From JBMOKU01 sp049324315 (GTDB lineage: Bacteria; Bacillota; Clostridia; Peptostreptococcales; Thermotaleaceae), in contig JBMOKU010000008.1 in assembly GCA_049324315.1 (NCBI GenBank), positions 1-64,000 of the forward strand: a stretch of DNA of 64,000 nucleotides. Direction: 5' to 3'. The notes beneath the pieces are model-generated. The model saw only the letters and a program-made list of their open reading frames with translations, had not been told where the DNA came from and did not search any database. This document shows, piece by piece, positions 8,800-17,611 of this stretch. Position 1 is the stretch's first letter. Every line of letters begins with the position of its first letter. The position numbers and the translations under genes were made by a program.

Positions 8800-9420
8800 T
8801 TATTTGTTTGGTAAATAGGGTTCTATTACTACTATATTTTCTTTCACGATTGCCATCTCAGGACATATTGGCTTAATCTGCTCATCAGGAGACCTAGCAA
8901 TAACGTCTGCTATTCTTAACTGCGTTGGCTGTAGATTATATGCAGCCACAAAAGCTTTCTCATTGCCACTTGACCCAGCATGGGCTACACCGCGCATCGT
9001 TCCCATGACTACAATATTTCCTTCTGCTACAATTTCTGCTCCTGGATTTACATCACCAATAATTACGATATTCCCTTGAAAACAGATACGTTGTCCAGAT
9101 CGTATGGTGGCTCGAATAAATTTTGTAAGCCCTTCTTCTATACCATAGAATTTTTCTTTTCTTTCGAAGACTTCTTCCGTTTTCTCCACAAAGGTCATAC
9201 CGTATTGATCATGAATAATCTCACTAATTTGACTTTTTTCATCTTCAGTTAATGTTTTCCCCTGAAAACCAATGACCTTTGCTCCTTGAAAAAACTGTTT
9301 TCCAGACTCTAATTTTTCAATTAAGTGTTGCTTCAGTAGATTCAGTTCAACGTTTTCATCAAAAATTATTGAAATGCCATCCTTCGTACCTTTAAATTCA
9401 ATACTGCTGTTTCTTACCAT
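8800..9420 (-). CDS. minC: Septum formation inhibitor MinC
   Basis: Inhibitor of FtsZ polymerisation, about 206 aa. The N-terminal part is the FtsZ-interacting domain. The C-terminal half (from about residue 100) has the right-handed beta-helix pattern GQRICFQGNIVIIGDVNPGAE-type repeats of MinC, followed by VVMGTMRGVAHAG. An ATG at 9435 overlaps the ribosome site GGAGG, so the ATG at 9420, eight bases downstream of it, is the start. minC opens the min operon after the mrdA terminator. Confidence 0.95.
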   Translation of the reverse strand: MVRNSSIEFKGTKDGISIIFDENVELNLLKQHLIEKLESGKQFFQGAKVIGFQGKTLTEDEKSQISEIIHDQYGMTFVEKTEEVFERKEKFYGIEEGLTKFIRATIRSGQRICFQGNIVIIGDVNPGAEIVAEGNIVVMGTMRGVAHAGSSGNEKAFVAAYNLQPTQLRIADVIARSPDEQIKPICPEMAIVKENIVVIEPYLPNK

Positions 9421-9550
9421 CGTGATAACCTCCACATAAGCCCGTGTAAATCAATCCACTATGAATATTTCTTCAAAACGAGACTAAATCCTCTTTTTTT
9501 CGTAAAAACTTATTATAGAAATATTGGAAAAGGATAAGATAAAGTAATTA

Positions 9551-9592
9551 TATAAAGAAAATACATCTACAAGAACTATCTTGTAAATGTAT
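9551..9592 (-). terminator. Intrinsic terminator after mrdA
   Basis: A 13-bp stem with one mismatch (9580-9592 with 9561-9573) ends in TTTCTTTATA on the minus strand and overlaps the mrdA stop codon. It indicates that minCDE is transcribed at least partly from its own promoter in 9421-9550. Confidence 0.7.
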
Positions 9593-12341
9593 TTCCTGTC
9601 TCAATCTTTTCATAATCCTTGTTCAATCCAAAGTATTCTGCAAAGATTTCTCTAGCCACAGGAGCTGCATAACCTCCATGCCCTCCTTGGAATATCAGGG
9701 ACACTACAGCTATTTGTGGGTTATCATATGGGGCATAGGATACGAACCAAGCAAAGTTATCATAGTCATCTTTGAAGCTATCCAACTGGGCATCTGAGAT
9801 TCTATTGTTCGTCAATTCTTTGATTGCTTTTCTCATAGCCAGACCTTCATCTTTGTATTTATCATTGTTTGACTTCTTGATTTGCTGTGCCTTGTCCTCA
9901 ACAGCAGCTAGTGAAAGCCCTGGTGCAATCCATTGAAGATATTTTCTAAGATATTCGGCTTCATCCGCCGGTTGTATCTTTCCTTCCCGCTGTGCTGTTC
10001 CTGTTTTGGCCATTACTTTAATGGGGAAGTTTTTGAAAACGGTTCTTCCTGTACCTTCTTCACCTTCTGTAACTTTCTGCATACCCGTTTTAATATAATC
10101 CAGAGTTTTATAGTTGTTTAGCTGAATTCTCTCTTTGGCATTTTCGTCTTCAACACGTTGATTTTCATTTCCTACCTTCTGAACAACCGTTACGTTATTC
10201 TTGTAACCACCATTTGCAATCGTTGCAATATATCTTGCCATTTGTAAAGGCGTATAGGTATGCTCTCCCTGTCCGATCGAAAGGTTAAAAGTATCTCCCT
10301 TTGACCATTTCACTTGATTATAGTAGGAAAACTTCGCCATATCTGCCAGTGCTTCAATCTTATCCTTCTTGACGCCCAGCTTGCTGATACGGTTGATGAC
10401 TTCTCCTCTAGATGGGTTCTCATCGGCCCAACTGACAAGCTGTTCTATCTGTTTTTCCAATTCTTCTTTATTGTTATAAACATCTTCTTCAAAATACTCC
10501 TTTGCAAGAGATGTCACATTTCTTCTAAGCTGAGATTTTACCATAAGGGATTTTTTCTCCGGACTTGGGACACCAGCATTTGCTTCGAATATCTCTATTC
10601 CTGTAGGTTCCCCTAGCCCTACTTTTTTGGCATATTCCAAAAGCTTATCCACATTCATGGAAATAGGCAAAGGTCTATTCAAATAGTGGTCCCAGCCTGT
10701 AGATACATTGTAGAAATAATAATTACAAGAAACTTCCAGGGCTCTGAAAAAGTCAACCCATCCGTGTTTCATTTTTTTGTCATTCCACAGCCAGCAGCCA
10801 AAGCTCCTGCCACCTAGTTTTATATATCCGTCGTCATACATTTTAAAATTTGGATCTAAACCTTGGTCAAGTGCAGCTAAACCTGTTACCATTTTAAAGG
10901 TTGAACCGGGCTGTATGCCGGCTATCGTAGCAACATTATATAAAGGAATCGGTGATAATGGATCTCTTGGATTCTGGTCCTGCAGATTTTTCCAGTCTTC
11001 TGAAGTGATTCCCGTTGCAAAAAGATTGGGATCATACGAAGGATAGTTTGCCAATGCCAAAACTTCTCCGGTATTGACATCCAATGCTACAACTGCCCCG
11101 GTAGTGGCATTTTTGAAGGTTTCACTATACTTGTAATTTCCCCATTTACTCTCAAAGGTTCCGCCTACCTGGATCTGTTTCAAAGCATTTTGCAGTGCCT
11201 TTTCTGCTACTTCTTGAAGCCTTGCATCAATGGTGAGATAAACAGTGTTTCCCTTTTTGGGCTGTTCTTCCCTCAAAACATTAATCAGTCTGCCATATAC
11301 ATCAACTTCCACATATTTGGCGCCGTTTTGTCCCTTTAATTCCGATTCGAATACTCTTTCTAATCCATCCTTACCAATTAACTCGTTTGGTGCATAGCCT
11401 AATTCATTAACAAACTTTTCTTTTTCGGTATCAGATATTTTACTGAGATAGCCAAGGACATGGGAAGCAAGATTGCCATTGGGATAATAACGAATCGGTT
11501 CCATTTCAACATAAACGCCCGGCAACTCCATACTCATTTCCTCAATAGCGGCAATGGTTTTGTTTGTAACGTTGAATGCAATTTTAACGGGCTGATATTG
11601 TCTATAACCTTGTTCCTTGAGTTCATGGCGGATGACCATAATTTTTCGTGCATCTTCATCGGAAAGCTCTTGGGGGATTTTCAATTTTTCTCTTAATATT
11701 GAAAATGCCTCCCCCGCAGATAGCCCTTCATCAATCGTATATTTTTGAAGAAAATTGTTTTTTTGCATCTCTGCTAGATATTTCATTGTCTTAACTGATA
11801 TGGGCGGGTAGATGCCTTTCTCCTGCTGCAAGGCAGCTTGTGCTCCAAAAGCATCCAAATTGGGATCAATATCATACTCTTTTCGTAGGGCATTAAATGC
11901 TTCTTCGGCGGTGGCGTTTAAATCTATGTTATTTTGTATAAGCCACTCTTCTATTTCTTTATCATAAGTGAAAACATAGTTGCCTCCTTCAGTGATGATC
12001 GGAAGGTTATCAACATATTTTTCTCCATTGTTAGATAATATGTGAAGGAGGGTAATGGCAACTTGATTAATTTGCTCATCGATTAATTCATTTTTCATGA
12101 TTTGTACTGTAAAACTAGGTTTATTCCCAGCCAAAAGACGTCCGTATCGATCTCGGATTTCTCCTCGAGGAGCTTCGATAGGGATTTTTTTGATTCGGAT
12201 GTTATCAGCCATTTGTTTATACTCTTCACCTTTTACAATGGTCAATGAAAAGAGCCTGATAAAAAGTATAAAGATGAATAATGAGAAAAAAATAATCATT
12301 TGATTATTTCTATCCTTTATTTTTTCAAGCATTTCGATCAC
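9576..12341 (-). CDS. mrdA: Penicillin-binding protein 2 (MrdA), with long insertions
   Basis: Class B transpeptidase for sidewall elongation, partner of RodA. Membrane anchor at about 15-35; pedestal with PRGEIRDRYGRLLA at 58-71; active-site motifs STFK 480-483, SCN 538-540 and KTG 779-781. At 921 aa it is much longer than the usual 600-720. The extra length lies in a pedestal insertion (about 125-245) and two charged helical insertions inside the transpeptidase domain (about 590-670, and 786-862 just after KTG). Its start overlaps mreD by 4 bp. Similar long forms occur in clostridia. All catalytic motifs are intact, so it should be active. Confidence 0.95.
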   Translation of the reverse strand: MIEMLEKIKDRNNQMIIFFSLFIFILFIRLFSLTIVKGEEYKQMADNIRIKKIPIEAPRGEIRDRYGRLLAGNKPSFTVQIMKNELIDEQINQVAITLLHILSNNGEKYVDNLPIITEGGNYVFTYDKEIEEWLIQNNIDLNATAEEAFNALRKEYDIDPNLDAFGAQAALQQEKGIYPPISVKTMKYLAEMQKNNFLQKYTIDEGLSAGEAFSILREKLKIPQELSDEDARKIMVIRHELKEQGYRQYQPVKIAFNVTNKTIAAIEEMSMELPGVYVEMEPIRYYPNGNLASHVLGYLSKISDTEKEKFVNELGYAPNELIGKDGLERVFESELKGQNGAKYVEVDVYGRLINVLREEQPKKGNTVYLTIDARLQEVAEKALQNALKQIQVGGTFESKWGNYKYSETFKNATTGAVVALDVNTGEVLALANYPSYDPNLFATGITSEDWKNLQDQNPRDPLSPIPLYNVATIAGIQPGSTFKMVTGLAALDQGLDPNFKMYDDGYIKLGGRSFGCWLWNDKKMKHGWVDFFRALEVSCNYYFYNVSTGWDHYLNRPLPISMNVDKLLEYAKKVGLGEPTGIEIFEANAGVPSPEKKSLMVKSQLRRNVTSLAKEYFEEDVYNNKEELEKQIEQLVSWADENPSRGEVINRISKLGVKKDKIEALADMAKFSYYNQVKWSKGDTFNLSIGQGEHTYTPLQMARYIATIANGGYKNNVTVVQKVGNENQRVEDENAKERIQLNNYKTLDYIKTGMQKVTEGEEGTGRTVFKNFPIKVMAKTGTAQREGKIQPADEAEYLRKYLQWIAPGLSLAAVEDKAQQIKKSNNDKYKDEGLAMRKAIKELTNNRISDAQLDSFKDDYDNFAWFVSYAPYDNPQIAVVSLIFQGGHGGYAAPVAREIFAEYFGLNKDYEKIETGNTFTR

Positions 12342-12838
12342 CTGGTTTTTATTTTAATATTAGGGAGATTTGTAAATTGGTAGATCTTTTTATACAGGTA
12401 AAAAGACAACAAAGCATTGTAAATCACTTCTGTGATAACAATACCTTTGAATACAGCAAAAAGTTCTACTCTCGTATTATACATGTAAGAAATGACATAA
12501 TGGAACAAGTGATATAATATCGTGGAGATTCCAACGAAAAAAACAGGTGTTAAATAATTCTCTTTAAATATCTTTTTTTCGAAGTACCCCACTTGATAAC
12601 CAATAATCATATAGATTAATGTATTGATACCAATCAATTTGCTAAAGAAAATATCTTGTAATAGCCCTGTAAAAAAACCTATGGTAGCACCTCTTTTGCT
12701 TCCCCATAATAGAGCGAAAAGAACAACAATAATCAGCGCAGTATTGGGCAAAACGTCAAAAACTCTGAAGTGTTGAAATAATGTAGATTGTAACAAGAAA
12801 TTTGATATAATAATCATTGCTACTGCAAATATCCTCAT
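12338..12838 (-). CDS. mreD: Rod shape-determining protein MreD
   Basis: Small polytopic membrane protein (166 aa, about five hydrophobic segments) of the elongasome linking MreC, MreB, RodA and PBP2. The opening MRIFAVAMIIISNFLLQSTLF-type segment and the GFFTGLLQDIFFS stretch near 53-66 are typical of the family. AAAGGGG is about eight bases before the ATG. The 3' end overlaps mrdA by 4 bp and mreC lies 13 bp upstream. Family assignment rests on hydropathy plus gene order. Confidence 0.92.
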   Translation of the reverse strand: MRIFAVAMIIISNFLLQSTLFQHFRVFDVLPNTALIIVVLFALLWGSKRGATIGFFTGLLQDIFFSKLIGINTLIYMIIGYQVGYFEKKIFKENYLTPVFFVGISTILYHLFHYVISYMYNTRVELFAVFKGIVITEVIYNALLSFYLYKKIYQFTNLPNIKIKTR

Positions 12839-12851
12839 ACCTGCTACCCCT

Positions 12852-13685
12852 TTATTCGTTTTGTTCAGGTATTAATACGAAAACTTTATCTATTTTTTTA
12901 AAATTGACTGCTGGTTCGACAATGATATTCTTTAGAAGTTCGTCACTTTTTTTGACGACTTCTTTCACATCACCAATTAAAATACCTTTAGGATATATAC
13001 TCAAACCGGATGTAATGAGTTTGTCACCGGTAAGCACCTCTGCCTCGGGATCGATTAAATATCCGTTCAATTCAAAATTTACACTACCACGGATCACGCC
13101 GACATATTCATTGTTTCGCAATACTTCAAAGCTAACAGAACTTCTGTTGTCGATAATGGTTACAACTTTCGACCAATTCTCGCCTACTTCGTAAACCCTG
13201 CCAATCAAACCTTGGCCGTTCATGACAGTACTATTTTTTTTAATCCCATGTTTTTGCCCAGCATTAATTGTGAAATCATTAAACCAATTGCCGGGATCCT
13301 TGCTTGATACATTGGCTGTCACATAATTGTTGAAATTATTGTCTTTAGCATAATTTAATGCATTTGCCAATTCACGAATTTCTTCCAATTCATCCTGCGT
13401 TAACGTTAGCTGTATAAGCTGTTTCTGCATTTCTTCCATTTCTTTTTTTAGTTTCTCGTTTTCGGCTTCAATGGTCTTAAAGCGAAAAATAGGACTTATT
13501 GTATTATCGATGGCTTGTCCTGCTCCAGTCAAAAACCTTTGGATCGGTGTAAGAACACCGCCAATAATATTTTCCGGTGAAGATAGCTTTGCTCTTCCAC
13601 CTAAAGACATTCCCATCAAAATAATGAGAATGATAGTAACAAATGTTACTATCATTAGTGCTCCCCTTTTTAGAAATCCACCCAT
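12852..13685 (-). CDS. mreC: Rod shape-determining protein MreC
   Basis: Bitopic elongasome scaffold, 277 aa. One membrane segment (about 10-28), a coiled coil at about 70-112 rich in Glu, Lys and Leu, then the extracytoplasmic beta-barrel pair with ITINAGQKHGIKKNS and GLIGRV motifs in the middle. A GGTGAG ribosome site lies before the ATG. It sits between mreB (14 bp upstream) and mreD (13 bp downstream) as in most rod-shaped bacteria. Confidence 0.95.
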   Translation of the reverse strand: MGGFLKRGALMIVTFVTIILIILMGMSLGGRAKLSSPENIIGGVLTPIQRFLTGAGQAIDNTISPIFRFKTIEAENEKLKKEMEEMQKQLIQLTLTQDELEEIRELANALNYAKDNNFNNYVTANVSSKDPGNWFNDFTINAGQKHGIKKNSTVMNGQGLIGRVYEVGENWSKVVTIIDNRSSVSFEVLRNNEYVGVIRGSVNFELNGYLIDPEAEVLTGDKLITSGLSIYPKGILIGDVKEVVKKSDELLKNIIVEPAVNFKKIDKVFVLIPEQNE

Positions 13686-13699
13686 TGCGACTCACCACT

Positions 13700-14734
13700 T
13701 TATCCCAATCTTTTTGGAGAAATTAATACCCTTCTTAAAGTTTCTATTTCTTCCACCGTTTTTCCTGTCCCCAATGCTACACAATCCAACGGATCTTCTG
13801 CAACGCGGACAGGCATTCCAGTTTCTTTTCGTACCAGTGTATCCAGACCGTCAAGTAGTGCGCCTCCTCCTGTTAATACAATCCCAAACTCCATAACATC
13901 TGCTGCCAGTTCTGGCGGAGTCTTTTCAAGCGTAAATTTAATGGCATCGATAATCGCATTGACAGGCTCTTCTAAGGCCTCCAGAATTTCTCCAGAGCTT
14001 ATTTCCAGTGTTTTTGGTAGTCCGGACACTAAATCACGGCCCCTAATGGCCATTTTTTGCTCTTTCATCTTTGGAAATGCTGATCCGATTGAAAGCTTCA
14101 CTTCTTCCGCTGTACGTTCACCTATCATTAAGCTGTATTCCTTCTTAATATACTGAACAATCGCTTCATCAAGCTCGTCTCCGCCTACTCGAATAGATCT
14201 ACTGGTTACAATACCGCCTAAAGAAATGATTGCTATTTCAGTCGTTCCTCCACCGATATCAACAACCATGCTTCCAGTAGGCTCTTCAACCGGTAGTCCT
14301 GCACCTATAGCAGCTGCCATGGGTTCTTCAATTAAATATGCTTCTTTTGCCCCTGCTTGAATAGCAGCTTCTTCAACAGCTCTTTTCTCAACTTCCGTAA
14401 CGCCGGACGGCACACCTACAACTACCCTTGGTGCAGAGAAAACTGACTTTCTTGGGTATGCTCTCTTGATAAAGTATTTTAACATTGCTTGCGTTACATC
14501 GAAGTCTGCAATAACGCCATCTTTTAACGGTCTAATGGCCACGATATTACCTGGTGTTCTACCTATCATAAGCTTTGCTTCTTGACCAACAGCGAGTACT
14601 TGCTTTGTATCTTCTTGAATTGCAACAACAGAAGGCTCCCTAACAATAATACCTTTTCCTTTTACATACACAAGTGTATTAGCTGTTCCTAAGTCTATTC
14701 CCATATCATTTGTAAAGAATTTAAATAATCCCAT
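13700..14734 (-). CDS. mreB: Actin-like rod shape protein MreB
   Basis: Bacterial actin that forms membrane-associated filaments guiding wall synthesis. Of normal length (344 aa), it has the phosphate-1 motif DLGTANTLVY at about 15-24, the phosphate-2 motif VVDIGGGTTEIA near 158-169 and the adenosine motif LTGGGALLDGLD near 288-299. AAGGAG precedes the ATG. It follows radC by 38 bp and starts the mreBCD-mrdA run. Confidence 0.98.
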   Translation of the reverse strand: MGLFKFFTNDMGIDLGTANTLVYVKGKGIIVREPSVVAIQEDTKQVLAVGQEAKLMIGRTPGNIVAIRPLKDGVIADFDVTQAMLKYFIKRAYPRKSVFSAPRVVVGVPSGVTEVEKRAVEEAAIQAGAKEAYLIEEPMAAAIGAGLPVEEPTGSMVVDIGGGTTEIAIISLGGIVTSRSIRVGGDELDEAIVQYIKKEYSLMIGERTAEEVKLSIGSAFPKMKEQKMAIRGRDLVSGLPKTLEISSGEILEALEEPVNAIIDAIKFTLEKTPPELAADVMEFGIVLTGGGALLDGLDTLVRKETGMPVRVAEDPLDCVALGTGKTVEEIETLRRVLISPKRLG

Positions 14735-14772
14735 GAATTTTGCTCCTTCCTAGTGTTTACATCGTTGATTTG

Positions 14773-15474
14773 TTAGATGATAGAAAGCTCCTTTAAACTT
14801 GTATATTTGCCATCTCCGATAATAATATGATCCAGAACTTCAATTCCGATAATCTTACCCGCCTCCACAAGTCTATTTGTTATACTGATATCTTCGCTGC
14901 TCGGGTATGAATTTCCACTCGGATGATTATGTAGCAGAATTATGGCAGCTCCACTTTTTCTGATGGCTTCAACAAACACTTCCCTAGGATGTACTAAGGA
15001 TGCATTCAGACTGCCTACAGATATATTCTCTATAGAAATAATTTCATTTTTTGTGTTCAAAATAATGATTTTAAAATATTCCTTTTTATAATATCGCATT
15101 TCTTCCATAACGATATCTGCAGCATCTTTGGGTGACTGTATACTATTTTTCTTATTCCCACCAGCCTTTGCAATTCTTTTCCCTAATTCTATTGAAGCGA
15201 TGATTTGACAAGCTTTGGAAATACCAATACCCTTAATTTCACTTAACTCCTGTATGGTACAATCCGTTAGGAATTGTATTCCATCATGTCGGAAAGCAAG
15301 GATCCTCTGTGCCAAATCAATGGCAGAAAAATCTTTTGTTCCTGTTCGAATTAAAATAGCCAGAAGCTCAGAATTGGATAATCCATTAACACCATGCTGT
15401 AAAAGTTTCTCTCTGGGACGTTCGCTTTCTGCCATATTTTTAATGGTTAAATGACGATCAGCCCTCATACGCAT
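14773..15474 (-). CDS. radC: RadC-family JAB/MPN protein
   Basis: UPF0758/RadC family protein whose molecular function is still unsettled; despite its name a role in DNA repair is doubtful. The N-terminal helix-hairpin-helix region (LSNSELLAILIRTGT) precedes a JAMM metal site: LLHNHPSGNSYPSSED with the two His and the Asp in place. The open frame reaches further upstream, but AAGGTAGGT directly precedes two close ATG codons at 15474 and 15468, and one of these is the real start. It lies between maf and mreB, a very common arrangement in Firmicutes. Confidence 0.93.
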   Translation of the reverse strand: MRMRADRHLTIKNMAESERPREKLLQHGVNGLSNSELLAILIRTGTKDFSAIDLAQRILAFRHDGIQFLTDCTIQELSEIKGIGISKACQIIASIELGKRIAKAGGNKKNSIQSPKDAADIVMEEMRYYKKEYFKIIILNTKNEIISIENISVGSLNASLVHPREVFVEAIRKSGAAIILLHNHPSGNSYPSSEDISITNRLVEAGKIIGIEVLDHIIIGDGKYTSLKELSII

Positions 15475-15481
15475 ACCTACC

Positions 15482-16069
15482 TTAAAATAAATAAATATCA
15501 AAATATCTTCTTAAAATATTCTCCAACTTACATATTGGTAGTCCAACGACGTTAAAATAGTCGCTTTCAATACTTTCAACCAGTGCGGAACCTTTACCTT
15601 GTATGGCGTAAGCACCGGCTTTATCCCATACTTCCCCTGTATCAATATATCTTTTGATTTGTTCATCTGTCAACTGTTTAATTTTTACTTTCGTTTTTTC
15701 AAAAGTTACATGTTTACAATTCGTATTTGCTTGCACAACGGCCAAACCCGTAATGACATCATGGTAACTTCCCTGCAATCGTTTCAACATGCCAAAAGCA
15801 TCTTCAAAGTCCTTGGGTTTACCAAAGACCTCATCCTTCACCACAACTGTATCTGCTGCGATAACGATATCGTTAGAAGCGGTGCTTAAGGCAACATCTA
15901 AAGCTTTTTGAAAGGCTAAGGACATAACGATTTGCTTCGGTTCTTCACCTGAATTTATGATTTCATTGATTACAGAAGCTCTTATATCAAAGTCAATATT
16001 AAATTTTTGAAGTATTTCCTTTCTACGGGGTGAAGCTGAAGCCAGGATGATTTTTCCCAATTTATACAC
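15482..16069 (-). CDS. maf: Maf-like nucleotide pyrophosphatase
   Basis: House-cleaning nucleoside triphosphate pyrophosphatase that hydrolyses dTTP/UTP and modified nucleotides. The substrate motif SASPRRKE is at about 12-19, and AADTVVV and GKPKDFEDA follow mid-protein. The annotated GTG start (16069) sits almost on its own ribosome site. A TTG at 16060, giving MGKIILAS, has better spacing after TAGGTG and may be the true start. The gene follows DUF4321 with no gap (stop TAG at 16072-16070). Confidence 0.94.
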   Translation of the reverse strand: MYKLGKIILASASPRRKEILQKFNIDFDIRASVINEIINSGEEPKQIVMSLAFQKALDVALSTASNDIVIAADTVVVKDEVFGKPKDFEDAFGMLKRLQGSYHDVITGLAVVQANTNCKHVTFEKTKVKIKQLTDEQIKRYIDTGEVWDKAGAYAIQGKGSALVESIESDYFNVVGLPICKLENILRRYFDIYLF

Positions 16070-16318
16070 CTACAATCTGTAGAAAATAAGAATTGCCAAA
16101 AGAATTCCTATAATACTAGCTATATTTAATTGAATCATAAAACCTAATGTTATCTTTAAAATACTCAAATCAATTGTGAAAGTCTCCACCCCTATTGATT
16201 TGCCGTACTTTAAAAAGCTAACACTGTCCTGGAATATCTCTCCAATCAATCCACCTAAAACAATCCCCACAGCCAGTAGGATTAGCAAAAGCCATGGATT
16301 TCGAGTTCTACCTTTCAT
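16070..16318 (-). CDS. DUF4321 small membrane protein
   Basis: Protein of 82 aa with two hydrophobic segments (about 10-28 and 58-80) and the VGIVLGGLIGEI motif that marks the DUF4321 family. No biochemical role is known. The family regularly sits directly upstream of maf-radC-mreB in clostridia, so a link to the envelope is plausible. The first ATG (16327) touches GGGGG, so the ATG at 16318 is the better start. Confidence 0.85.
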   Translation of the reverse strand: MKGRTRNPWLLLILLAVGIVLGGLIGEIFQDSVSFLKYGKSIGVETFTIDLSILKITLGFMIQLNIASIIGILLAILIFYRL

Positions 16319-16344
16319 TTTCAACATCCCCCAAGTTACTAATC

Positions 16345-16866
16345 TTATATTTTTTCTAATATGTTCCCAGATAAAATAGATTTTAATTGTTTGGTAACAT
16401 AAATTGAGGCTAAGCCAACAAAATAGCCAGTAAAGAGACTAACCAGCATCATAACAGGCAAATAAGTAAAAATATAAGGATTAGCAATCATAATGCCAGC
16501 AACGGCTAATTGTGCAACATTATGGGCTAGTGCGCCAAATATACTAACACCAATCAAGCTAAAATAACGGGATAGGTGATGATATACCATACACATTACA
16601 GCCGTACTAAACAACGCTCCGGAAAGGCTATAGAATAAACCTGTAACTGCTCCGGAACCTAATGCTGCAACAAGGCACCTGAGAACAGCAACAATAAAAG
16701 CATATTTGTATCCAAAGATCACCATGGTTATAAGGTTAACCATATTTGCTAAGCCCAATTTCGCTCCAGGTGCAATAAAAGGCACTGGGATTCCCGATTC
16801 TATGATGTGAAGGGCTATGCCTACCGATACAAGAAGTGATAAAAAAATCATTTTTTTTATTTTCAT
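16345..16866 (-). CDS. Gx transporter family / heptaprenyl diphosphate synthase component I-like
   Basis: Integral membrane protein of 173 aa with five or six hydrophobic segments, resembling S-components of ECF transporters. The PGAKLGLANMVNL segment near 33-45 and GLFYSLSGALFS near 75-86 are hallmarks. It was historically named from a heptaprenyl diphosphate synthase component, but the membrane topology suggests transport. AGGATG precedes the ATG. The gene stands beside the NusG-II protein and rnf, a frequent clostridial grouping. The substrate is unknown. Confidence 0.85.
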   Translation of the reverse strand: MKIKKMIFLSLLVSVGIALHIIESGIPVPFIAPGAKLGLANMVNLITMVIFGYKYAFIVAVLRCLVAALGSGAVTGLFYSLSGALFSTAVMCMVYHHLSRYFSLIGVSIFGALAHNVAQLAVAGIMIANPYIFTYLPVMMLVSLFTGYFVGLASIYVTKQLKSILSGNILEKI

Positions 16867-16877
16867 TTGAACACATC

Positions 16878-17252
16878 CTAATAACTAATACCATCTATAT
16901 CACTTTGATTAGACTCTATGCGAATAGACACTCTATTTGGCAGACAAATGCTGGTCTGGTTATCTTTTGAAATCCATCCTGTTTTAACACAAATCTGGTC
17001 TCTACAGTCAGATTCCACAATCTTAGCCTGATTTCCATCTATTTCAACGATATTGTGACCAAATGGTGTTTCTACTTCAATACGATTATGAATACTTGAA
17101 GAATCTAGGGATATCTTTTTATATGGTTTTCCATCAACATCAATCAGTAAGTAGGTTTGTCCTGAATTCACCGACAATGTCTTCACGAAAAAAATTCCCA
17201 ACAAACTAAGTATTATCAGCGAAAAAATTAATCCTTTATCCCATACCGTCAT
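16878..17252 (-). CDS. NusG domain II-containing membrane-anchored protein
   Basis: Protein of 124 aa with an N-terminal hydrophobic anchor (about 8-24) and an extracytoplasmic NusG domain II-like beta fold. The SDCRDQICVKTGWI segment near 79-92 holds two Cys, and the IVEIDG and ICLPNR strands are characteristic. Function unknown. It recurs in clostridia next to the Gx transporter gene and near rnf genes. The ribosome site is weak. It starts 11 bp upstream of the Gx transporter gene and so heads that pair. Confidence 0.85.
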   Translation of the reverse strand: MTVWDKGLIFSLIILSLLGIFFVKTLSVNSGQTYLLIDVDGKPYKKISLDSSSIHNRIEVETPFGHNIVEIDGNQAKIVESDCRDQICVKTGWISKDNQTSICLPNRVSIRIESNQSDIDGISY

Positions 17253-17410
17253 CTTTCATCATCTCTCATTTACTATTCATTATTCCATTTTTACCAGTTT
17301 CTATAACTTTAAATTCATTATTCACTTGCATTGAAGTATTGAATTTTCCGGCTATAGATACAGTCTTAGTTTAACATTTTCATTTTTTTATGACAAGTAG
17401 TATTTTTTTC

Positions 17411-17548
17411 TTATAACACATAGGAAATTATAATCAATTATACACTTTGGATAAGTTCATAATTTTCGTTATGTGTTTCAACAAAGCCTACATAGGGGCC
17501 TTTCAAAGGAAGGCTTTGTTATAACACATAGGAAATTATGATCATTTA
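17411..17548. repeat. Intergenic repeat: 83-bp imperfect palindrome plus a 30-bp direct repeat
   Basis: The 359-bp gap 17253-17611 has no gene that I can support. It contains two nested structures. The first is a long inverted repeat with arms 17458-17489 and 17511-17540 (core AGGCTTTGTT and AACACATA pairings, small internal mismatches, 21-base centre). The second is a direct repeat of 30 bases, 28 identical, at 17411-17440 and 17519-17548, which duplicates the outer right arm. There is no T-run, so it does not look like a terminator. A MITE remnant or a structured RNA are alternatives. Confidence 0.6.
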
Positions 17549-17565
17549 AAACCTGTATTAAAGAT

Positions 17566-17600
17566 GAAAAGGAACACATACATTCAAGTACGTGTTCCTT
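17566..17600 (-). terminator. Terminator of the rnf operon
   Basis: AAGGAACAC arms (17588-17600 with 17569-17581, one wobble) form a 13-bp stem just after rnfB. The following T-run is short (TTTTC), so efficiency is uncertain. Confidence 0.6.
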
Positions 17601-17611
17601 CATTCTGACTG

